DNA of 64,000 bases from Butyricicoccus pullicaecorum (GTDB lineage Bacteria > Bacillota > Clostridia > Oscillospirales > Butyricicoccaceae): NCBI GenBank assembly GCA_018366035.1, contig JAGZIW010000008.1, positions 37,810-101,809 of the forward strand, given 5' to 3'. Position 1 is the stretch's first letter; the number at the start of each line of letters is the position of its first letter. Made by a program: the position numbers and the translations under genes. The notes beneath the pieces are model-generated. The model did no database searches and was not told the origin of the DNA. It was given only the letters and a program-made list of their open reading frames with translations. Below, one piece after another: positions 15,166 to 23,669 of this stretch.

Positions 15166-16119
15166 ATGATGGGAAAAAGAATTGTGATTGCACTGGGCGG
15201 CAATGCGCTGGGGGATACGCTAAGTGAGCAGATGACGGCTGTGAAAGATACCGCAAGGGTGGTCGCAGACCTCATCGAAGCAGGGCATGAGGTCATTGTA
15301 TCACATGGAAATGGACCCCAAGTGGGTATGATTCATCATGCGGTCAACGCGTTGACCCATGCAGCAGAGCAGGAGTTTCCGGTCATTCCGCTGTCGGTCT
15401 GTGTGGCGATGAGCCAAAGCTACATTGGATATGATTTGCAAAATGCACTGCGTGAGGAGTTGTTGAACCGTGGAATCCCGAAACCCTGTGCCACTGTAAT
15501 CACACAGGTTGTTGTAGACCCGCACGACCCTGCGTTCCGTCGTCCGTCCAAGCCCATTGGACGATTTATGTCCAAAGAAGAAGCACAAAGACTGCAAAGA
15601 GAAAAGAACTACACCATGATGGAGGACGCAGGACGCGGCTGGAGGCGTGTGGTTGCCAGTCCAAAGCCGATAGAGATTGTGGAGATCGACACGGTTCGCA
15701 CATTGTTTGAGGCGGGGCAGGTCGTGATTGCTGCCGGCGGCGGTGGGATTCCGGTCGTTCGGCAGGGCAATGGGCTAAAGGGTGTGAGTGCGGTGGTCGA
15801 CAAGGACTTTACAAGCAGTCTAATGGCACAGCAGGTAGATGCGGATATGCTGATTCTCCTGACAGCAGTTGAAAAATGTGCCATTCGCTTTGGAAAGCCT
15901 GACCAAAAATGGCTGGATACTCTTTCAATCGGGGAGGCAAAATGCTATTGCGCCGCAGGAGAGTTTGCGGCGGGGTCTATGCTGCCCAAAGTGCAGGCAG
16001 CCGTCAAATTTGTCGCATCTGCACCCAAACGTACAGCACTTATCACATTGCTTGCAAAGGCGCGTGAGGGAATCGAAGGCAAAACAGGTACACGTATTAT
16101 AAACAAAATAGGCTGCTGA
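15166..16119 (+). CDS. arcC: carbamate kinase
   Basis: A 317-residue amino-acid-kinase fold enzyme catalysing ATP + carbamate to and from ADP + carbamoyl phosphate. RIVIALGGNAL at the N-terminus, VSHGNGPQVG (about 44-53), IAAGGGGIPV (about 183-192) and DKDFTSSLMA (about 208-217) are the family's substrate loops. The start was set at 15166 (AAAGG upstream, promoter 50 bases away); the 80-codon in-frame extension is not coding-like. It sits alone, divergent from pyrBI, without arcA/arcB, so it may supply or drain carbamoyl phosphate rather than serve arginine fermentation. Confidence 0.93.
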   Translation: MMGKRIVIALGGNALGDTLSEQMTAVKDTARVVADLIEAGHEVIVSHGNGPQVGMIHHAVNALTHAAEQEFPVIPLSVCVAMSQSYIGYDLQNALREELLNRGIPKPCATVITQVVVDPHDPAFRRPSKPIGRFMSKEEAQRLQREKNYTMMEDAGRGWRRVVASPKPIEIVEIDTVRTLFEAGQVVIAAGGGGIPVVRQGNGLKGVSAVVDKDFTSSLMAQQVDADMLILLTAVEKCAIRFGKPDQKWLDTLSIGEAKCYCAAGEFAAGSMLPKVQAAVKFVASAPKRTALITLLAKAREGIEGKTGTRIINKIGC

Positions 16120-16124
16120 TGTTT

Positions 16125-16177
16125 GATGGGTTCCCCCGTCTCGGAATCACAGAGATTCCGAGACGGGGGAACCCATC
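16125..16177 (+). terminator. very long perfect hairpin after arcC
   Basis: 24-bp arms (GATGGGTTCCCCCGTCTCGG... with its exact complement) around an ACAGA loop. A run of six T begins about 8 bases later. It separates the convergent arcC and SUFU-protein genes. Confidence 0.8.
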
Positions 16178-16199
16178 ATTGCGTCTTTTTTATATGCTT

Positions 16200-17321
16200 T
16201 TAACAAAGATAGGGGGAAGGGTTGCTGCGCGGGGACAGCAGTTCTGGTGTACAGGTGTTGAGCCGATAGGGGCGAATGATATGTCCGGTGTTTGACATTT
16301 GCCGCAAGAGAGCCGCCGCACCATACTGGGATTTATATGCCAGTTCCTCTGGATAGAGAGCAAGCATGTGCAGAAAGCGGACGAGTTCTCCGTCGGGCAG
16401 GGTACACTGCGCTGCGTCTTTTGGTTGGTCCTGCAAGTCCACAAGCAGGATACTGGACTGCTTTGTGCTGGCATCAAAGGGCGTATGGTCGGCACTCGAG
16501 GAAAGGGTGTGTCCATAGCCAAGCCATGTATTTTCATCAAAGGGCAGATAAGCCGTGACGAGCAGCCAGCGCAGGGGCCAAGACCACTGTTCATCGCTGA
16601 GGTCAAAATGCCAGTCGGCAGGCAGTGTCATGATCAGCTCCATGCGAGCGGGAATCTGCTGTTCTTTGGGCAAAGCCATGGGGAGCGCGCCCATGCCCAA
16701 GGTGGAAATCGTATAGTAATTGCGCTCTCTGGTAGGTGCGCAGACGCAAAGCTTGATTTCCATAGCCCGCGAGGTGTGAAAGGTCAAGACGGCAGCAATG
16801 GGGCCGAAGTGCTGCTCGATATGCGCCTGTACCGCAGCAAGATCGCGGGGCAAATACGTGATGACAGAGGGAAATGCCGATGTGGGCTGCTCCTTTGGCG
16901 CAGCTTCCGGAACGCTGCGGGGCAGATAGTTGTCTGCATCGTGCTTTGTGGCACGGATACAGGCGAGGGTTTTGTTGGCAAAAACGGAAGTCTGACAGCG
17001 TGCAATGAAATCCGCCACGTCGGGAGTTGGCTGATATGTAAACGCCTGTTCAAAATAGGGCAGTGCCTGCAAAGGTCTGTGGGTGAAGTAGTAGGAACAC
17101 CCAATGTGAAAATTCCAGACGAAGCTGTCAGGCTGCGGCGCAGAAAAAAACAGCTCTAAGGCGCGATCATATTGCGCAAGATGATAGTATGCACGCGCCA
17201 AATGCCCAATGACTTCTGTATCTTGTTCCTGTGAGGGAAGGGCTTCAATGGTTTCTACAATTTTCAAATATTGATTTGTCTCATGCAGGTATTCCAGCCT
17301 TTGAAAGAATGTAGCGTCCAT
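16200..17321 (-). CDS. TPR repeat protein with suppressor-of-fused (SUFU) domain
   Basis: A 373-residue protein. Residues 1-125 are helical TPR-like repeats (EVIGHLARAYYHLAQYDRAL, HIGCSYYFTHRPLQALPYFE). The C-terminal half (about 155-365) has the bacterial SUFU-domain pattern: HIEQHFGPIAAVLTFHTS, RNYYTISTLGMGALPM, ARMELIMTLPADWHF, and LRWLLVTAYLPFDENTWLG. SUFU domains occur in bacterial toxin-immunity and phage-response settings, but their role is unproven. The start at 17321 follows GAAGGAGAT; the 12-residue extension lacks a ribosome site. A TGATATACT extended -10 lies near 17401. Confidence 0.8.
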   Translation of the reverse strand: MDATFFQRLEYLHETNQYLKIVETIEALPSQEQDTEVIGHLARAYYHLAQYDRALELFFSAPQPDSFVWNFHIGCSYYFTHRPLQALPYFEQAFTYQPTPDVADFIARCQTSVFANKTLACIRATKHDADNYLPRSVPEAAPKEQPTSAFPSVITYLPRDLAAVQAHIEQHFGPIAAVLTFHTSRAMEIKLCVCAPTRERNYYTISTLGMGALPMALPKEQQIPARMELIMTLPADWHFDLSDEQWSWPLRWLLVTAYLPFDENTWLGYGHTLSSSADHTPFDASTKQSSILLVDLQDQPKDAAQCTLPDGELVRFLHMLALYPEELAYKSQYGAAALLRQMSNTGHIIRPYRLNTCTPELLSPRSNPSPYLC

Positions 17322-17558
17322 CGGGTAAATCTCCTTCGATATCGGATTGCTTGACACGCCTCATGCCCAAAGGCAGGGGCGGCACATTTGGTAGTAGTAT
17401 ATCATATTTGCATAAACTTGTATATACAGGGCGCAGGAGAATAGATGTCGCCATGTGTATAGAAGATGCTTTTTCGGACAGATTTTTGGAATTGTCCCTT
17501 TGCATTTTGCAGCTTTGGGGGTAAGATAGAGTTTAGAAGAGAAGAGGGAGGGGAGCAG

Positions 17559-18407
17559 ATGCCGGCATTGTCTATGAAACGTATGCTGCTGTTATCCGTC
17601 GTTGGACGCGCTATACAGGAAATTGATGCAGACCCCAAGCGGGGACTGCGCCGTATGGTGGATTTGGGGCAGGAGCTTGTGCACGGAAAGCAGGAGATTT
17701 TCTCTTTTTTGCAGCAGATGCTGCAAAAGCAGAATAGTCCCTGCTATGCCCTGTTGGAGCGCATGGTGCATGAGGTCGCACATAAAAGCATACAGCATTT
17801 CAGTGTTGCATTGGGCTGGGACAGCTGGGCAGAGGGCGGCAGACTGCTGCGGCAGTCTGCGGAGCAACAGGACTGGGCGAAATCCCTGACGATTACAGAG
17901 GCAGATACGCCCTCTGCCCTGCGGGAACAGGTGCAGCGATATATTGCAAAGGGCGTGCGCACATTTTTTGTCAAGGTCAACAGCAAAAAGACGCTTGCGA
18001 CTGCACTGCAGCTGACCTCTGAGCAAACAGCAACGCTGCTCCTTGTACCGCCGTTTCTGATTGATCACCAGACAGCAGCGCGAATCGCGCTTTGCCATAC
18101 CGTGTGTACTGCGCTTTGTGATGCGCCTGAGCGTGCAAGAGCACAGGAGATTTTGCGACAGGCAAAATGTCTATACGGAGTATATCATATATGCAGTGCA
18201 GAGGAAACCGCAGACAGTGTCAGAGCATGGCTTTGCAAGCAGAGCGGTCCTTATTTTGCCATTGTACAGGAGCAGGGCAGCCGAGAGGCGCAGGCGATTG
18301 CGCGGGAAATCGCGAAATTGCGTCAAAATCCAACCGTTCCGATGATTCCAATTGCGGCAAAGGCGGATTTTGACCAGATCCAAGCACAGCTCATGAGAAA
18401 AGGGTGA
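17559..18407 (+). CDS. hypothetical cytoplasmic protein
   Basis: A 282-residue protein rich in Gln, Ala and Arg and mostly helical. An N-terminal helical part (about 1-85) is followed by an alternating beta/alpha region (TFFVKVNSKKTLATALQL, TATLLLVPPFLID, PYFAIVQEQGSREA) that reads like a Rossmann-type domain without a clear nucleotide loop. I do not recognise the family. The start at 17559 follows GGGAGGGGAG. A promoter TTGCAT-16-TAAGAT (17500-17527) precedes it and a terminator overlaps its end. Confidence 0.7.
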   Translation: MPALSMKRMLLLSVVGRAIQEIDADPKRGLRRMVDLGQELVHGKQEIFSFLQQMLQKQNSPCYALLERMVHEVAHKSIQHFSVALGWDSWAEGGRLLRQSAEQQDWAKSLTITEADTPSALREQVQRYIAKGVRTFFVKVNSKKTLATALQLTSEQTATLLLVPPFLIDHQTAARIALCHTVCTALCDAPERARAQEILRQAKCLYGVYHICSAEETADSVRAWLCKQSGPYFAIVQEQGSREAQAIAREIAKLRQNPTVPMIPIAAKADFDQIQAQLMRKG

Positions 18408-18433
18408 AACATTTTACATGTTCACCCTTTTTT
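18401..18433. terminator. terminator shared by convergent genes
   Basis: AGGGTGAAACA pairs imperfectly with TGTTCACCCT, followed by six T on the plus strand and by T-rich sequence on the minus strand. It overlaps the ends of both flanking genes. Confidence 0.7.
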
Positions 18434-18982
18434 CGTTGCCGCATGCGGATCAAAGTCTAAGAGGATACGTCGGGAAAGGTCAATGAGCAAATGCTTGAGA
18501 TTATCCAAATAGAGATCGGGAGGGAGGTCATTCCGCAGCCATCGCATGAGGGAAACCAGAAAGGCATCTGTCAAAAAGACACGGGAAAATTCGCTTTGTC
18601 CCTCGGTGTGGAAAATATTGTCCAAAAAGGTTTGAATGAACGGCTCCATGACCTCTGAAAAATATTCACAGAAGGAGTTTTGCCCTTGAATCTGCATTGC
18701 CTTTTGGTAGAAGGTGCGTTCTCTGTAAAAATAGGTGCAGATATCCTCCAGAAAATCCCAAGCGGTATCATAGGTGTTGTTCTGTACCTCTGTGATAAAC
18801 TCGGTATAAAAGATCCAGTTGACAAGGTCATACTTGTCACGGAAATGATAGTAAAAACTTTTGCGGCTCATGCCGCAGGCGGTACACAGATCCCCAACAC
18901 TGATTTTGGAAAAGGGAGTATGCACCATCAAGTCCTTTAGGGTCTGTGCGAGTGCACGCTTGGTAATATTGGAATCTGGCAA
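18422..18982 (-). CDS. TetR/AcrR family regulator
   Basis: A 186-residue repressor-type protein. The N-terminal HTH (about 8-55) is typical: KRALAQTLKDLM, ISVGDLCTACGMSRKSFYYH, FRDKYDLVNWIF. The C-terminal ligand/dimer domain (about 75-180) resembles the TetR_C_8 group often found in Bacillota, with DAFLVSLMRWLRNDL. It is divergent from the AraC gene of the sialic-acid locus with about 240 bases between, but its target cannot be inferred. GAGGCGAT precedes the ATG. Confidence 0.85.
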   Translation of the reverse strand: MPDSNITKRALAQTLKDLMVHTPFSKISVGDLCTACGMSRKSFYYHFRDKYDLVNWIFYTEFITEVQNNTYDTAWDFLEDICTYFYRERTFYQKAMQIQGQNSFCEYFSEVMEPFIQTFLDNIFHTEGQSEFSRVFLTDAFLVSLMRWLRNDLPPDLYLDNLKHLLIDLSRRILLDFDPHAATKKG

Positions 18983-19225
18983 GAAATCGCCTCCTCAATG
19001 CCGACGGACAGTAAACTTATTAAATATTATACTATAATTGTAGGGGAAGATGCAACCAAAGATAATGTGTGCCCACATACTGTGGGATTCTGCCAATTGA
19101 TATAACAAAAGCGCTAAAAAATAAGTGATTTAATTGTATAAATTGGAGAAAAGTTCAAAATATATCTAAAAGTGTTTGTATTTTTTGAGATAAAAGTGTA
19201 CTCTTTTAACAAGAGGTGAGAAAAT

Positions 19226-20119
19226 ATGCAAGCAATCTATTCGAACTACTATCCAAATTTTCTGTATGTGGATAAATACCGCTTTTCTCGCAATTGGGTC
19301 TATACGCCCAGCGAAGTTCCTTATGCGTTGCTGCGCTATATCATATCGGGTGAGGCAGTTTTTACGATAAACGGTGAAACGTGTGAAGTGAGGAAGGGAG
19401 ACGTGGTTTATATTCCGCAGGGCAGTATCCTGTCGGGAGCGGCAAAGAGTGAAATTGTCTTTATTAGTGTGCGATTTGTTGGCTCCATTCAATATCATGA
19501 GAGTCAGGATCTATTGCAGTCGCTTTGGCATTTTCCGAGGAAGCATAATTTCAGCGACACCCCAGAGATGGAAAAATGCTTTGAAGCGTTGTATACCAGT
19601 GCCCTGACACGGAATACCTTTAAGATGCTTGAGATTCGCGGTTATCTCAATCTCATATGGGCATATATTGCCAAATTGTCGCCCGAAAATTATGATCAGG
19701 ACGACAGCTTGGAAGAGGACCGAAAAAATATGGAAGCCACTTTTGATATGACAAGTATCAAACTGCGCGCCGAAAAATCATTAAAGCATAAACATGACCC
19801 GCGCATTACAATGATTGTGGATTATATCACCACACACCCAGAAGAAAATCTCAGCCGCCAAGAATTGTGTGATATGGCGGGAATCAGCGTCAGTACACTG
19901 CGGCGCTTGTTTAAGGACCAGACAGGCAAGACCTTGTTCCAATTCATCAAGGAAAATAAAATGACCAATGCGGCAAGGCGTTTGCTGGTTACTGACGACC
20001 CCATTTCTGCAATCGCGTATGATTTGGGCTATGAAATCCCCAGTTACTTCTCCGAATGTTTTAAGCAGATATTTGGTGTATCTCCACAGGAGTACCGCCG
20101 CTCTGCACATGAGATTTGA
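19226..20119 (+). CDS. AraC-family regulator of the sialic-acid locus
   Basis: A 297-residue activator-type protein. The N-terminal cupin (about 20-95: FTINGETCEVRKGDVVYIPQG) should bind the sugar inducer. Two C-terminal HTH motifs (about 195-292) are clear: LSRQELCDMAGISVSTLRRLFK and ISAIAYDLGYEIPSYFSECFK, ending FGVSPQEYRR. Its position directly before the ABC importer, same strand, makes it the likely local regulator. AAGAGGTGAG precedes the ATG. Confidence 0.88.
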   Translation: MQAIYSNYYPNFLYVDKYRFSRNWVYTPSEVPYALLRYIISGEAVFTINGETCEVRKGDVVYIPQGSILSGAAKSEIVFISVRFVGSIQYHESQDLLQSLWHFPRKHNFSDTPEMEKCFEALYTSALTRNTFKMLEIRGYLNLIWAYIAKLSPENYDQDDSLEEDRKNMEATFDMTSIKLRAEKSLKHKHDPRITMIVDYITTHPEENLSRQELCDMAGISVSTLRRLFKDQTGKTLFQFIKENKMTNAARRLLVTDDPISAIAYDLGYEIPSYFSECFKQIFGVSPQEYRRSAHEI

Positions 20120-20249
20120 ATATAAAAAATGCTGTTTCTCTGCTTGTGATTGGGAAAAATGCACCAAAATTTATACTAATTTTTGTACTTGTTTAAGAAA
20201 ACGGTTATAAAATAAACCATTTGTTATAGCTTTGCCTGTTTTTTACTCT

Positions 20250-20276
20250 TTGCAACCTTTGTAAAATCTTTATAAT
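20250..20276 (+). promoter_or_regulatory. promoter region of the ABC importer operon
   Basis: Consensus TATAAT at 20271-20276 with TTGCAA at 20250-20255. The 15-bp spacing is short, as is common for activator-dependent promoters, which would fit control by the adjacent AraC protein. Confidence 0.5.
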
Positions 20277-20351
20277 TATAGGTACCATATACGAAGAAAT
20301 ATTTGGCATACTTACCAATAAAAAGAAGGAGAAAATTTAAGGAGGCACAAA

Positions 20352-21689
20352 ATGAAAAGAGCAATATCCATGATTTTAGCTGCCGGTATGACAGCTACAA
20401 CACTCGCAGCATGCGGTTCCCCCAGTCCTGCTGACACATCACAGACTGCTGACGGAGAATTAAAGGGGGAAATCACTTTCTGGCATTCCTTTACGCAGGG
20501 TGCCCGAATGGAGGCAGTGCAGTCTGCGGCAGACAAGTTTATGCAGCAGCACCCCGATGTCAAGATCAATATTGAGACATACAGCTGGGGTGACTTTAAC
20601 ACCAAATGGAACGCGGGACTGACAACCGGTGATCTGCCGGATATGAGTACCGCACAGAACACCGGCGAAGTGGTTGAGATGCTCAATGCAGAAGTGCTCG
20701 AGCCTGTTGATGACATGATCGAAAGTATTGGGCGTGACCGTTTCTCCGCCAATGCCTTGTCGGATATGTCGGTTGATGGTGCTACATACGGCGTGCCGTA
20801 TTATTCTCATGCGCAGGTCATGTGGTATCGCGAAGATATGCTCAAGGCTGCAAATCTTGAAGTACCCACTACATGGGACGAATTTTATGATGCCGCTGTT
20901 GCACTAACCAAAGACGGTACATTTGGCGCTGCCTTTTCATGCAGCCCGAACGACCTGCTCTGCACGCGCTATCTGAACTATTATGTACAGAGCGCTGGAG
21001 GCAGTCTGCTCAATGACGATTTGACGGCAAATCTCACAAGTCCGGAGGTCATTGATGGCATCAACTACTGGCTCAAGGTGTATAAGGATTGTTCTCCTGC
21101 GGAGACCATTAACTATACTGTAAATGACCATGCGACCTTGTTCTATCAGGGCAAGACAGCATTTGACTTCAACTCTGGCTTTATGATTGGCGGTGTGCAG
21201 TCCAATACACCAGAGGCTGTTCCTTATGTAAAGTGCGCACCGTTACCGCGCATGAACGAGGGTGATAAGGTTTACAGTGCAGAGGCAACACATATCCCGC
21301 TCGTTGTATGGAACAACTCCGAGCACCCTGAAATTTGCAAGGCGTTTATCGAATTCTTATATGAAGATGAAAACTATATTGACTTTATCCACTCGGTACC
21401 GGTTGGTATGCTGCCCTCTTTGAATGATATCGCTGAAAAGGAAGCTTACCTCAATGATGAAACAATCAAGGCTTTCTCAGACAGCGTTGACATCATTCAA
21501 ACAGCCGTAGATACAGGACACGCAATTGGCTTCGAGCATGGTCCGACAGCGCAGGCAAGCTACCTGACATCTCAGGGCGTGATTGAGAATATGTTCCAAG
21601 ATATCATTACAAATGGTACAGATGTAGAAACGGCTGCAAAGGCGGCTGAAGAACAGCTCAATGAAATTTTTGACACCATGATTGGTTAA
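20352..21689 (+). CDS. ABC transporter sugar-binding lipoprotein
   Basis: A 445-residue extracellular solute-binding protein (family 1). The signal peptide ends in lipobox LAAC with Cys21. The mature part starts GEITFWHSFTQGARMEAVQS and contains FYQGKTAFDFNSGFMIGG and VYSAEATHIPLVVWNNSEHP, all typical of carbohydrate-binding proteins of ABC importers. Next to a sialidase and a NanOx-like oxidoreductase the ligand is probably sialic acid or 2,7-anhydro-Neu5Ac (inference). AGGAGG is upstream. Confidence 0.9.
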   Translation: MKRAISMILAAGMTATTLAACGSPSPADTSQTADGELKGEITFWHSFTQGARMEAVQSAADKFMQQHPDVKINIETYSWGDFNTKWNAGLTTGDLPDMSTAQNTGEVVEMLNAEVLEPVDDMIESIGRDRFSANALSDMSVDGATYGVPYYSHAQVMWYREDMLKAANLEVPTTWDEFYDAAVALTKDGTFGAAFSCSPNDLLCTRYLNYYVQSAGGSLLNDDLTANLTSPEVIDGINYWLKVYKDCSPAETINYTVNDHATLFYQGKTAFDFNSGFMIGGVQSNTPEAVPYVKCAPLPRMNEGDKVYSAEATHIPLVVWNNSEHPEICKAFIEFLYEDENYIDFIHSVPVGMLPSLNDIAEKEAYLNDETIKAFSDSVDIIQTAVDTGHAIGFEHGPTAQASYLTSQGVIENMFQDIITNGTDVETAAKAAEEQLNEIFDTMIG

Positions 21690-21703
21690 GTATTGTCCGC
21701 CAT

Positions 21704-21730
21704 TCGGGGGGAACTCCGTGTTCCCCCCGA
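21704..21730 (+). terminator. intercistronic hairpin after the binding-protein gene
   Basis: TCGGGGGGAAC / GTTCCCCCCGA (11 bp, TCCGT loop) with only TATTTATA after it. It probably stabilises the abundant binding-protein mRNA and partly terminates before the permeases. Confidence 0.65.
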
Positions 21731-21882
21731 TATTTATACGCAAAATTTGGCAAAATACGTGAAAAAACTACGCCTTTTGCAAATGCTGTGATGACAACAA
21801 CATTGTGATTCGCAGCTTCTATTCTATCTCATAATTGGGAGAAAGGTAATGGAGCAGCACTCCATTATATAAGGGTGAAACC

Positions 21883-22806
21883 TTGAGCACGATAACTTCC
21901 AAAGCGAAAACGCGGCTTATGAAAAAGCATCACGATTGGACACGCTGGGTACTGGTTCTGCCGTCCATACTCGTGGTTCTATGTTTGCTGGTATATCCGC
22001 TGGTCTCCACAACGCTGTACAGCTTTACCAATAAGACCCTGATCCGTCCGAGTTTTAAGGTGATCGGTCTGGAAAACTACATAAAAATTCTCCAAGATCC
22101 TGATTTTCTAAGAGCATTTGTCACAACACTTGGCTGGACATTCTGCAGCTTGCTGGGACAGGTTGTGGTTGGATTTACAGGTGCACTTGCACTCAATAGA
22201 ATTCGAAACCCGCTCACAAAGCCTTTTTACCGCATTTGTATGATTATTCCGTGGGCATTTCCTTCCGTTGCCATTGCGCTGACATGGAAGTGGATGCTCA
22301 ATGGTATTCAGGGTTATGTTCCAACGGTTTTAAGGGATCTTGGACTGACAGACGGTATGCTGCAATTTTTGAGCGATCCCAATTTGGTATTGCCGACCCT
22401 TGTCTTTATCAACATCTGGTTTGGCGCACCTATGATTATGGTGAATGTCTATGCAGCCCTGCAAACTGTACCGCAGGATCAATATGAAGCGGCGGTGATC
22501 GATGGCGCAACCTCATGGCAGTCATTTATTCATATTACCGTACCACATATTAAGGTAGTCGTTGGTCTGCTGGTGGTTCTGCGCACGATTTGGGTATTCA
22601 ATAACTTTGATATTATTTACATGACCACAGCCGGTGGTCCGGCAGGGCTCAGTACGACCATGCCGATTTACATCTACAATCTGGGTTGGACCAACAAACT
22701 GGTCGGTCGCGCGTCTGCTGCCTCCATTCTTTTGCTGATTTTCCTCATTTTGGTCTGCCTGATTTACTTCTATGTGATCGCACGTTGGGAAAAGGAGGAA
22801 CAGTGA
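21883..22806 (+). CDS. ABC sugar permease, MalF/UgpA type
   Basis: A 307-residue inner-membrane permease with six helices. The ATPase-coupling EAA loop is EAAVIDGATSWQSFIHITVP (about 203-222). A TTG start at 21883 follows AAGGGTG; the next ATG (codon 13) has no ribosome site. The gene is followed after one base by the second permease. No ATPase (MsmX-type) is in the cluster, so a shared one elsewhere is expected. Confidence 0.9.
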   Translation: MSTITSKAKTRLMKKHHDWTRWVLVLPSILVVLCLLVYPLVSTTLYSFTNKTLIRPSFKVIGLENYIKILQDPDFLRAFVTTLGWTFCSLLGQVVVGFTGALALNRIRNPLTKPFYRICMIIPWAFPSVAIALTWKWMLNGIQGYVPTVLRDLGLTDGMLQFLSDPNLVLPTLVFINIWFGAPMIMVNVYAALQTVPQDQYEAAVIDGATSWQSFIHITVPHIKVVVGLLVVLRTIWVFNNFDIIYMTTAGGPAGLSTTMPIYIYNLGWTNKLVGRASAASILLLIFLILVCLIYFYVIARWEKEEQ

Positions 22807-22807
22807 T

Positions 22808-23638
22808 ATGAAAAAGGGACAGCGCGCAGGTACGATTGTTTCAAATGTCTATCTGATTATCCTTTCCATTATGGCAATTTTCCCTCTCATCTGGCTGCTG
22901 GTTTCTGCATTCAAGAGCAGCAGTGAGATTTTGAACAACCCCACCAAGATTTTGCCGATCCAATGGACATTGGAAAATTTCCGTACGGTATTAGACACAC
23001 TCAAATTCACAGTGAATATTCGAAACAGTTTAATTGTTGCGGGTGCGACCACTGTGATTGCAATTGTGATATCTTCTTTGGGCGCCTATGGCATCGTTCG
23101 CTTTTTCCCGAAACTTGGAAACGTAATGACGAAGTTCTTGGTCACCACCTATATGTTTCCATCGATTATGCTTGTCATTCCATATGCAATGGTCATGTCC
23201 AGCCTGCACTTGACCAATACCAGAATCGGTTTGGTGCTTGTATATCTTTCTTTTAGTGTGCCCTATGCGGTGTGGATGCTGGTAGGCTTCTTCAAGACCG
23301 TGCCAATCGGTATTGAAGAGGCTGCCCGAATTGACGGTGCGAATAAATTACAGATTTTTAGTCGGGTGGTATTGCCGCTGGTTGCCCCCGGAATCGTCTC
23401 GACTGCCATCTATGTATTCATCAATGCATGGAATGAATATCTGTACTCCATGATTTTGATGAGCAGCTCAGATAAAACAACAATTTCTGTCGCTGTAAAA
23501 ACATTGGAGGGCGCGGATATCCTGAATTGGGGCTCTTTGATGGCAGCTTGTGCAATCGTAGTTGTTCCGTCCATTCTTTTCTTCTGCCTGATCCAGAACA
23601 AGATGGCAGGCGGACTGTCAGATGGCGCGGTCAAATAA
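22808..23638 (+). CDS. ABC sugar permease, MalG/UgpE type
   Basis: A 276-residue second permease. The N-terminal helix (IFPLIWLLVSAFK) is followed by FPSIMLVIPYAMVMSSLHLTNT and the EAA loop EEAARIDGANKLQIFSRVVL (about 170-190), all as in CUT1 importers. It forms the membrane channel with the preceding protein. AAAGGAGGAAC overlaps the end of the upstream gene. Confidence 0.92.
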   Translation: MKKGQRAGTIVSNVYLIILSIMAIFPLIWLLVSAFKSSSEILNNPTKILPIQWTLENFRTVLDTLKFTVNIRNSLIVAGATTVIAIVISSLGAYGIVRFFPKLGNVMTKFLVTTYMFPSIMLVIPYAMVMSSLHLTNTRIGLVLVYLSFSVPYAVWMLVGFFKTVPIGIEEAARIDGANKLQIFSRVVLPLVAPGIVSTAIYVFINAWNEYLYSMILMSSSDKTTISVAVKTLEGADILNWGSLMAACAIVVVPSILFFCLIQNKMAGGLSDGAVK

Positions 23639-23669
23639 TCGTCTATACATAATTAAGGAGGAATGATAC

